The translations under genes and the position numbers were made by a program. From CAZEHJ01 sp964512485 (lineage in GTDB: Bacteria > Bacteroidota > Rhodothermia > Rhodothermales > UBA10348): a stretch of 35,666 nucleotides of DNA. Below, piece after piece: positions 1 to 7,000 of the stretch. The notes under the pieces were generated by a model. That model did not search any database. It was not told where the DNA came from and saw only the letters and a list, made by a program, of their open reading frames with translations. The stretch covers positions 1-35,666 of the forward strand of contig CAZEHJ010000035.1 of the NCBI GenBank assembly GCA_964512485.1. Reading direction: 5' to 3'. Numbering within the stretch: position 1 is the first letter of the stretch; every line of letters begins with the position of its first letter.

Positions 1-52
1 GCAATCACGAAATCGTCCGCGCCCTGGTCCGGCACGCTGGCACCCACGTCGG
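1..52. repeat. 52-bp direct terminal repeat, left copy
   Basis: Bases 1-52 are identical to 35615-35666. The repeat lies inside the outer-spanin reading frame, and fusing the two copies gives one uninterrupted gene. The repeat therefore most likely reflects assembly of a circular (or circularly permuted) molecule rather than a biological terminal repeat. Confidence 0.95.
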
Positions 53-167
53 CCACGGCCGAGGCCATGCCGGCGCAGAAGGTGGCGCGGGTGTCAGTCG
101 GGGGCGCGGCGGCGCAGGCGCTCACGAGCAGCATCAGCGCCACCGGGCAGCGTTTCATCCACATCAT
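1..167 (-). CDS. Outer-membrane spanin lipoprotein (Rz1-like), N-terminal part; continues at 35666-35575
   Basis: Starts at an ATG at 167-165, with AAGGAG at 180-175 seven bases upstream, inside the i-spanin gene in another frame. The N-terminus is MMWMKRCPVALMLLVSAC: a short signal sequence ending in a lipobox with Cys18, followed by a Pro/Thr segment, as in Rz1 lipoproteins. The frame runs off the left end of the window. Through the 52-bp terminal repeat it continues at the right end to a TAG at 35577-35575, giving 68 aa in total. Its expected role is the outer-membrane half of the spanin pair, which joins inner and outer membranes in the last step of lysis. The overlap with the i-spanin gene and the lipobox are seen directly; the role follows from the family architecture. 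Confidence 0.8.
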   Translation of the reverse strand, partial: MMWMKRCPVALMLLVSACAAAPPTDTRATFCAGMASAVADVGASVPDQGADDFVI

Positions 168-363
168 CCAGTCGCTCCTTGAGTTGCGCGTCGGCCCGGC
201 CCTGGGCGTCCGCCTGGCGGCCGCGCTCTTTCTGGCGCCCATCGCGTTCCCGCTTTCTTCCCCAGCCCCACAGACCGGCCAGCGCCGCCAGCAGGGCCAC
301 GAGACCGGTGACCAGGCCACCGGCCCCGCCGGTCAGCAGGCCGATCAGGCTGCCCAGGCTCAT
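94..363 (-). CDS. Inner-membrane spanin (Rz-like)
   Basis: 89 aa. Residues 1-35 form a Gly/Leu/Ala transmembrane segment (MSLGSLIGLL...LAGLWGWG). It is followed by a strongly charged Arg/Lys/Asp/Gln stretch (36-70) of coiled-coil character, the organisation of a type II inner-membrane i-spanin. The ATG overlaps the stop of the upstream holin candidate (ATGA at 363-360). A lipobox protein starts inside it in another frame, the classic Rz/Rz1 arrangement. The longer upstream-extended reading (to 555) is rejected because that part overlaps the holin gene and is Arg-rich shadow sequence. There is no homology search behind this; the call rests on topology and position after the endolysin. Confidence 0.75.
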   Translation of the reverse strand: MSLGSLIGLLTGGAGGLVTGLVALLAALAGLWGWGRKRERDGRQKERGRQADAQGRADAQLKERLDDVDETLPGGADAARERLRRRAPD

Positions 364-587
364 GACGGCCCCAGGCTGCGCTCGATCTTGTCGCGGATGC
401 CGATCAGGCCCAGCCCGAGATAGATCAGCGCCGCGGCCGAGCTGTCGCCGGTGCCGGTCAGCATCGCGATCAGTTGCCCCAGTTCGGACAACGGGGCCGA
501 GGCGGCGAAGGCGGTCTTCGCGGCCCCGGTGGCGATGGCAGCGACACCTGCCCACCAGGTCAGCGAGGTCGGGTGCAGATATCTCAT
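360..587 (-). CDS. Small membrane protein, holin candidate
   Basis: 75 aa with two hydrophobic segments, about residues 10-30 (WWAGVAAIATGAAKTAFA) and 52-64 (AAALIYLGLGLIGI), and a charged C-terminus (RDKIERSLGPS). The ATG at 587-585 has AAAGGA about nine bases upstream and overlaps the last codons of the endolysin gene. Its stop overlaps the i-spanin start. Size, topology and position between a signal-less endolysin and the spanins fit a holin that forms the membrane lesion releasing the endolysin. The exact family is not recognised, so an accessory membrane protein is possible. Confidence 0.55.
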   Translation of the reverse strand: MRYLHPTSLTWWAGVAAIATGAAKTAFAASAPLSELGQLIAMLTGTGDSSAAALIYLGLGLIGIRDKIERSLGPS

Positions 588-1363
588 GCGGTGTCCTTTC
601 GTGTCAGCGAAGAGAGGAAGGCCAGCAGGCGGGCCAAGAGGCCGCCAAGAGGCGGCGCGGCCGTTGCCGCGGCGCGGGCGCTCTTGTCGTCCCACGCCGC
701 CTGCATCGCACGATGAAGGGCCGCGCTGGTTGCCGGGCCGGCGATGCCGTCGATGGCCAGACCGTGCCCGGCTTGAAAGCCCGCCACGTCGTCGCGGCCA
801 AAGCCCAGCAGCACCAGCGCGGCGCGGGCAAACCACAGCTTGCGATCGGTCAGCCCGTTGACCCCGCCGTTGATGGCGCGGGTAATGGCCTCGATGTCGT
901 TGGCGTCGGCCAGCGCGTTCAGGTTGTGGGTCGACCAGAACCAGATGGCCGCCAACCCTTCCCACGGGTTGGTCAGCACGGCATCGGGGTCGGCCTCGAA
1001 ATCGGGGGCGGCGGCGTTCATCGCGCGGGCCCAGCGGGTGAACCGGCGATAGTTGCCGCGCCCGGTGATCTGGATCGGCCCGCGGCCGCGAAACCGCTTG
1101 CCGTCGCCGTCGCGCTCGGGCGTGTTGCCCAGATCGGTGCGCGTGTCATAGCGCGCCTGCGCCCGGGTCGGCCCCCACAGCTCGCGGTCATAGCGGAAGC
1201 CGCCGCTCTCGTGGCCGATCTGGGCGATCAGATGCGCCAGCCGGTGCGGGCGGTCCAGCCCGAAGCCCGGGCCGAAATCGCGCAGCGCGCGGGCCTGGCT
1301 GCGCATGTTGTCATTGACGGCACGGCCAGCGATGGCGGCCAGGGTTTCCGGGTCCATGATCAT
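584..1363 (-). CDS. Endolysin, glycoside hydrolase family 19 (chitinase-like muramidase)
   Basis: 259 aa. The segment AQIGHESGGF (catalytic Glu52) followed by LGNTPERDGDGKRFRGRGPIQITGRGNY is the hallmark of GH19 phage lysozymes, which cleave the peptidoglycan glycan backbone. The region around 190-215 (DVAGFQAGHGLAIDGIAGPATSAAL) looks like a short peptidoglycan-binding repeat. The last 30 residues contain an Ala/Leu-rich segment. No signal peptide is present, so export through a holin is expected, and a holin candidate follows directly. AAAAGGAG precedes the start. The second ATG (1357) sits at better spacing than the first (1363), so the true product may be two residues shorter. Confidence 0.9.
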   Translation of the reverse strand: MIMDPETLAAIAGRAVNDNMRSQARALRDFGPGFGLDRPHRLAHLIAQIGHESGGFRYDRELWGPTRAQARYDTRTDLGNTPERDGDGKRFRGRGPIQITGRGNYRRFTRWARAMNAAAPDFEADPDAVLTNPWEGLAAIWFWSTHNLNALADANDIEAITRAINGGVNGLTDRKLWFARAALVLLGFGRDDVAGFQAGHGLAIDGIAGPATSAALHRAMQAAWDDKSARAAATAAPPLGGLLARLLAFLSSLTRKDTA

Positions 1364-1403
1364 GGGCTCCTTTTCGGCGTCACGATGTTTGGGTCGGGTC
1401 GGG

Positions 1404-1919
1404 TCAGTCCGCGCCCTTGCGGGGCAGGATGGTGAAAGGCTCGCTGGTCCGGTGCACGCGCTTGGCCGGGATCAGCCACTCAAGCCAGCGCAAGCGCTCT
1501 GGCAGCAGGTCGCCCAGGGGTGCCACCACCGTCCAGACGGTCTCGGTCAGATAGGTGCCGGGCGGCAGGTGAGAGCAGCGGGGATCGCCGGGGGCCCACC
1601 AGCTCAGGTCCTTGCCGATCAGCGGCCCGGACACCGGCTGGTAGGTGAAGGGTCCACCAAGCGCTTCACAGGCCACCAGACCGCTATGGCCGCCGGGGAT
1701 CACCTCGCGCACGACCACGCTGTAACGGATCACTGTGGGCCGGTGGATCGTGCGGCTGAACCGCAGGGCCGGGGGGCGGCGGCCCGCGATGGCGTCTGAA
1801 AATTCGACCTCGCCCGGATCGAACCACAGCGCCGTCGCCGGGATCATGGCGCCGATCAGATAGGTGGCCAGCAATCCCCAGAACAGGGCAATGCGAATGC
1901 CGCGCAGTTGCCGTTTCAT
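1404..1919 (-). CDS. Membrane-anchored protein of unknown function in the late operon
   Basis: 171 aa. One N-terminal hydrophobic segment (about residues 8-31, IALFWGLLATYLIGAMIPATALWF) is followed by a mixed beta-rich domain with two cysteines (VACEALGG and DPRCSHL). This looks like a signal anchor with the body in the periplasm. The family is not recognised. The start overlaps the stop of the preceding gene (ATGA at 1919-1916), so it is translationally coupled. Its place between tail-fibre and lysis genes suggests an accessory lysis, superinfection-exclusion or tail-related role, but nothing in the sequence decides between these. Confidence 0.7.
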   Translation of the reverse strand: MKRQLRGIRIALFWGLLATYLIGAMIPATALWFDPGEVEFSDAIAGRRPPALRFSRTIHRPTVIRYSVVVREVIPGGHSGLVACEALGGPFTYQPVSGPLIGKDLSWWAPGDPRCSHLPPGTYLTETVWTVVAPLGDLLPERLRWLEWLIPAKRVHRTSEPFTILPRKGAD

Positions 1920-2191
1920 GGCCGGGGGCGCCCGACGACCACTTCGCGTGCAAAGTCGAGAAGCCGTTCAGCGTTGACGATCAGCACAACAATGAACACG
2001 ACCACGGCGGCGCCACGCCCGGACACGAAGACGAAGCCGTCAAGGCGGCGGTAAAGCTTGATGATCTTCAAGAGCACCGACACCTCGTCGCGGTTGAAGA
2101 CATAGGCCGGCCCCGTTCCGTCGCCGCTGTCTTCCACCAGCGCCTCCATCTTGCCGATCAGGTCGGCCAGTTTGGCTTGCTGCCCGCTCAT
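1916..2191 (-). CDS. Small single-span membrane protein
   Basis: 91 aa. The N-terminal half is soluble and helical (AKLADLIGKMEALVEDS), and one transmembrane segment lies at about residues 57-75 (SGRGAAVVVFIVVLIVNAERLL). The tail is short and basic. Both ends overlap neighbours by ATGA, so the gene is embedded in a tightly coupled run of genes between the fibre and the endolysin. The family is not recognised. It could be a second holin/antiholin-type protein, but only the topology supports that. Confidence 0.65.
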   Translation of the reverse strand: MSGQQAKLADLIGKMEALVEDSGDGTGPAYVFNRDEVSVLLKIIKLYRRLDGFVFVSGRGAAVVVFIVVLIVNAERLLDFAREVVVGRPRP

Positions 2192-2892
2192 ACCCCCAGC
2201 ACCCCGTCGACAATGGCGCGGGTCGTGGCGGTGGCCGTGTCGACGGCGGCGTCGACGGCGGCGGCGTCGGGCGCCAGAGCGATGGCGTCGAGCGCCGTGT
2301 GGCGGGCCGCCTCGATCGCGGCGTTGGCCGCCCCCCAGCCGGCGGCGCGGCCCATGATGGCGGCAGCGGCGTCGGGCAGCGCCGCCAGCCCCTTGCCTTG
2401 CCGATAGCCCTCGACATGGGGCGCGGCCAGCGCGTCGGCGCCGGCGTCGATCACGCGGCCCGCCTCGATCACCTGCATGGCCTGGGTCAGCAGCATCCGG
2501 GGGTCGCCAGGCACCACGCGCTGCGCCTCGTGATCAAGCGCACGCCGCAGGCTGTTGACGGCCTGCGCGCGGTAGGCGTCCAGCGCCAGCGGGTCGAGCC
2601 CCTGCCAGTCGATGGCGCCGGTCTGCGCCGGCCACACCGGGTCGGCCGCAGCCAGAAAGGCCAGCACATTGGCGGGAATCTGGATCTCGGCCTCCAGCTC
2701 GGCCCGGGCGTCGGCGGCCAGGCCGCCCACCATGACGGCCGCGATCTGCACACAGTCTTCGGGCGGGCGCCCCTGGGCCGCGTTGGCGACAGCCAGCCGC
2801 ACCAGCGCCCGGGGCCATGTGGCCAGCGACGGGTCGGGCACGCGGGCGTAAGCGTCGCGGAGAAAGTCGTTGACGGCTGTCAGGATGTTCAT
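2188..2892 (-). CDS. Ala-rich helical protein of unknown function after the tail fibre
   Basis: 234 aa. An ordered N-terminal part (NILTAVNDFLRDAYARVPDPSLATWPRALVRLAVANAAQGRPPEDC) is followed by an almost entirely alpha-helical, Ala/Asp-rich C-terminus. No catalytic or membrane motif is visible. It lies 30 bases downstream of the fibre gene and is coupled to the next gene by ATGA. Phages commonly place a fibre-assembly or virion accessory protein here. This is inference from position only. Confidence 0.65.
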   Translation of the reverse strand: MNILTAVNDFLRDAYARVPDPSLATWPRALVRLAVANAAQGRPPEDCVQIAAVMVGGLAADARAELEAEIQIPANVLAFLAAADPVWPAQTGAIDWQGLDPLALDAYRAQAVNSLRRALDHEAQRVVPGDPRMLLTQAMQVIEAGRVIDAGADALAAPHVEGYRQGKGLAALPDAAAAIMGRAAGWGAANAAIEAARHTALDAIALAPDAAAVDAAVDTATATTRAIVDGVLGV

Positions 2893-2922
2893 GGGCGGCG
2901 CCCCTCTTTTGCTTGATGCTGC

Positions 2923-4089
2923 TCAGTTGTTGTAGGCGTGCCAGCGCCCATGGACGTGGGCGTGGACATCCATCGTGTCGCCACTGGCGAAGTTCGTGGC
3001 ACCGCCCTGCCGGTAGACGCGGACCTTGCAGGTTGTGGTGGTGACCGAGAGCACCCGAATGGCGCCAATCACATTCCACGCCGGCGTCATCGTCGCGCCG
3101 TTCGGAGTGGCCGTCACGATGATGTCGACAGCATTGATGAAAGCCACCGGGAAGGTCCACGTGATCTCGAGATAGGACGTCGTGGCATAGACCAGCGTCA
3201 GGTCGGCCCATGCCTGCATGGAGCCATCCGCAAACTTGGTGTAGCGTCCGCTGCCAGCGACCAGATCGGTCTTCATGATCCCGGCGGTGGGGATGCCGGT
3301 GCCGTCTTCGGTTGGCGTGCTGACGATGTTGCCCCGCCGATATGACCGATCCCGCTCGCTCGTGGTGCTGGTCGTCATGGTTCCCAACGTCGGCCAGTCC
3401 CCCGACAACAAGTTGGGCCAATTGGCATGGTTGGGAAGGTCGAGCAGCGCCCGCACGAAGGTCTCGCGGCTGTCGAAACTGGCGTCCGTAAAGAGACCAT
3501 CGCGCGGATAGTCTCGGAACACACCTTCAAGTGCTGCGGCAATCAACGCCCGGTTCATGTTGGCGGTCAGATCGTCATCCGACGACACCGTTACCGCCGC
3601 CACGCGACTGCCATCAGCGGCGCCCGTATCAATGGTGAAGGCATAATAGGGCGCCTTGGTCGGGTCACCGGCATGGGCGCGGTTGGTTGCATTGTTCAGG
3701 ACGGCAAGGTCATTGGCGTGCGTGACGGCAATACCGGTCGGCGCCACGACGTGCAAAGCGACATTATTGGCGACGGCCTCGATCAAGCCGTTTTGGATGA
3801 CCACCTTTCCGCCGGTCAAAGCGGTCTCGACCGTGTAGTAATACTGGCTGGATGCGAACTTGATCAGGTCGCCAGCAAGGATCGTCCCGGTGCCGGTGTC
3901 CACCCAGATGTCTGTGTCACCAACGGCCAATGACCCGCTGTTGACCAGATAGCCCGCCCCCGTGCCGACAGTCTCGGTCTGGTAGCTGGCCCGCCCGGTG
4001 ACGCATTCCCCCCGCTCCCGGATTGGATATGGAGCGCCTCCGGGGTAATTGGCGTCGTAAAGGACGAAGATTTCTGTCGCGTCTGTCAT
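2923..4089 (-). CDS. Tail fibre protein, probable receptor-binding
   Basis: 388 aa, rich in Gly, Thr, Ser and Asp, with beta-strand-like patterns. The C-terminal third contains RYTKFADGSMQAWADLTL followed by ITWTFPVAFINAVDIIVTA, the pattern typical of C-terminal domains of phage tail fibres and collars (G-x-M-Q-x-W ... W-x-F-P-x-x-F). It ends in a His-rich segment (DVHAHVHGRWHAYNN) that could bind metal, as in some trimeric fibre tips. The start overlaps the stop of the 1752-aa tail protein (ATGA). Base composition is clearly less GC-rich than in the structural genes upstream, as expected of a host-range gene exchanged between phages. Confidence 0.75.
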   Translation of the reverse strand: MTDATEIFVLYDANYPGGAPYPIRERGECVTGRASYQTETVGTGAGYLVNSGSLAVGDTDIWVDTGTGTILAGDLIKFASSQYYYTVETALTGGKVVIQNGLIEAVANNVALHVVAPTGIAVTHANDLAVLNNATNRAHAGDPTKAPYYAFTIDTGAADGSRVAAVTVSSDDDLTANMNRALIAAALEGVFRDYPRDGLFTDASFDSRETFVRALLDLPNHANWPNLLSGDWPTLGTMTTSTTSERDRSYRRGNIVSTPTEDGTGIPTAGIMKTDLVAGSGRYTKFADGSMQAWADLTLVYATTSYLEITWTFPVAFINAVDIIVTATPNGATMTPAWNVIGAIRVLSVTTTTCKVRVYRQGGATNFASGDTMDVHAHVHGRWHAYNN

Positions 4090-7000
4090 TTGAAATCCTG
4101 CCGGGCTTTCGCATACCGGTTTGTGCAGGCGAGAATGTATCCGCTCGTCTGGCCACCCACGGCGATCTCGAATTTGTAATTCACGTTGCCGCTGATTGAC
4201 TTATCCTCGTCCACCCAATTCCATGTGAAGGTGTTCGAGAATGAAATGCTGCTCACCCCAATGATCGGCGTGGCATAGACGGAATTGGAAATGATAACCC
4301 CGTCACGCTTAACCCGAATGAACGGCATCACGAAGCGATAGTCCGCGCCCCCCGGAGGGTTCGCAATCTCGTAAGCAAAGCTCACCGCCAGACTACAGGC
4401 GTAGCCGGCCTCGCGCGGAAAGTCCGGGATGTTGACCAGCTTTACCCATTTCAGCCCGGCACTGTTCGGCTCGTAGATCGGCCCGACCGAAACGGCATCA
4501 ATTCGCGCTTCGGCCAACTTGAAGAACTCCAAGGACGTGGAGAAGTTGGCCAACTCGGGCGAGTCAATTGTTTCCGCAACGATGTGGGTTGCGGTGATTG
4601 TATCGGCAGCAATATGCGCTGCTTTGATCGACCCCGACGCAATCACCTCGTCGGCGTTGAAATAGATGCCGGTGACTTTCGTTCCGCTAACCGGATCGTC
4701 CGCCCCGACAATCTCGATCGAAGCACCGTTCGCGCGAAGAACCATACCGGCTTCGACCAGCCCGTCGCTGGTGGCCTTGGCAAAAGACAGCCACTCAGCA
4801 GTCGACCCAGCCAATACCGGCGCCGCGTCGAAACTGTGGATCTTGAACTTGCCGTAGGTGTAGCTGCGGATGCCCGCGTTGCTGGCCGCTTGAAAGCGAA
4901 TTTCCATGCGCGGATTGTCGACATAGACGAAACCGGTGGGGCGCTTGATCTGCACGCTCACACGCTGCTTGAGACCCACGGTGTTGGAGAGCGTTATCGC
5001 GTCCGCGTCCATCCCGTCGATATAGACGATGGTGTCAACGTAGGTGCTGCCGGTCAGCGCCTGGAACCAGCGCACGCGTAGATGCGCGCCCTCCCATGTT
5101 CCGGCCACCAGCGACACCTCCAGCGTGACCAGCATCTCGTCGGTCTCGTTGGACAGCGGGAAGACGGTGTAGTCCCCGTCGCTCGCGTTGATCTTCAGAA
5201 CAGGATTGGCCGCAGTGGGCGGGTTGAGTGTTTCGATCAGCGCCGCCGACCCATACGGGTTTCCGGTGCTCTCGGTGACGGTTCCTTCACCCACAGTCTG
5301 CCAGCCGTTGATGGGCGACCCGCCCGACCATGTTTGCAGCGTCGGGTCCAAAGCCACGCCCGCACCAAGAAGCTGCGCCGACACCAGCGAACTTTGCTGT
5401 GCTGACGCTGCCGACCCGCTGGCGCCGGTCGCAGACCCAGCCGCCGCGTTCTCAGAGACCAGCGCGTTGCCTTCTGATGTGCTCGCGTTCAGTTCACTGG
5501 TCGAGGCTGCCGCCGCCGAGACCCCAGCCGCGGTCGCCTGCGCCGTGGCAATGGTCGCCTGAGCCGCGCTGGCCGTCGCCGCGCCGCCCGCCGCCCCGGT
5601 GCCTTTGGCTGCGCTCAGGTAGCCTTGCGGCCAGTATTCGTCCTGCATCTTGTTCACGCCCAGCAGGAACGGTGCGCTGCCGGTAAAGAAGAACGGCCCA
5701 TTGGCGCTGATCGACGGATCGGTGCCAGCGATATTACCCACCTGCAATTCGTCCCAGCCGTCGGTGTCCGGGGTCAACGTCTTGGTGGCCACCGTGGCGC
5801 CGTTCTTGTCGGTGATGGTGACCGTGCAGCCTTCGTCGGAGGCGATGAAATAGTCGGTCAGGTCGGTCTGGGCCAACGGGAAGCGGTCTGACCGGCGGTA
5901 GTAGTTGGCGTAGTTGATGGCGCTGGTGCCGCCTCCGTCGCCGGTGATCGAGCCCGACGCCTTGGTCAGATAGTCGGTGGTGTGCCAGGCGGGGTGGCTG
6001 CCGAACTGAGCCAGCGTCCCGCCGCCTGCGGTGATACGTTGGCCACTGGTGTCGCGACTGACGATGATCTCGGACAGCGGTTCGAGGATCGCCTGGTCAT
6101 GGGCAAACGTATCGAAATAGAGCGCCGCCAGCGCCGGGGCGTCGGTCTCGACTGACACTGTGGCTCCGGCAACCGTGCCTGACGCAAAGGTCAGCACCGT
6201 CACGCCGGCTGGCACCGTCACCCAGCTCTCAGCCGACAGGTCGATGTCGCCCTGCGTCTCGCTCTTCTTGGCGCGATATTTGCCAGCCGCCGACATCCAC
6301 AGCACCACCTTGCAGGCGTAGGTGTCGAAATTGCGGGTCACATGGTGGACGAACAGATTGCCGGTGTGCGCCTGCGACCCCAGTTGCAGCCCGTAGACGT
6401 TGTTCTTGGCGCTGGCGCCCAACGGCTTGCCGCCGCTGCTCAGCACATCGCCCTGGGCCAGCACGACATCGGTCAGCGCACCGGGGCTCAAGGTTTGGGA
6501 GTAGGCCCCGTTGAGGTAGATCGCGGTCGCGGCCTCTTCGACCATCACCTCGTAGGTGTCGGCGATCAGGCATACCCGGTCGGACAGGGCGCCAGCGCCC
6601 CAGTTTTGATACTTGACCTGCACGGCCAGCGCCTTGGCTTCCAGAGCCTCGGCTGTGGCAAGGTCGGCCTGCGCTGTGGCGCTGACCGCGCTGGCGGCGG
6701 AATTGACCTCGGACACAGCCGCCGATGCCGCGTCACGCTTGGCGCTCAGCGCCGCCGACACGTCCTGCATCTGCATCAGGTCGACGCGGAACTTCGATGC
6801 CTCACTGCCAGGGTTCTGGCGGAAATGCGGGAACAGCCGGTCGGCGGTGGCACTGGCCGAGGTCCAGTTGACCAGGTAGTCGCAGCCCATAGACGCCCGG
6901 TCGGTATCGGTCACATCGGTGTCGAGCCCGAACAGCACGGTGAGGGTGAAGGCCCCATCCGCAACCGCCTTGTCGGTCTTGGTCGACAACTGGATGTTGT

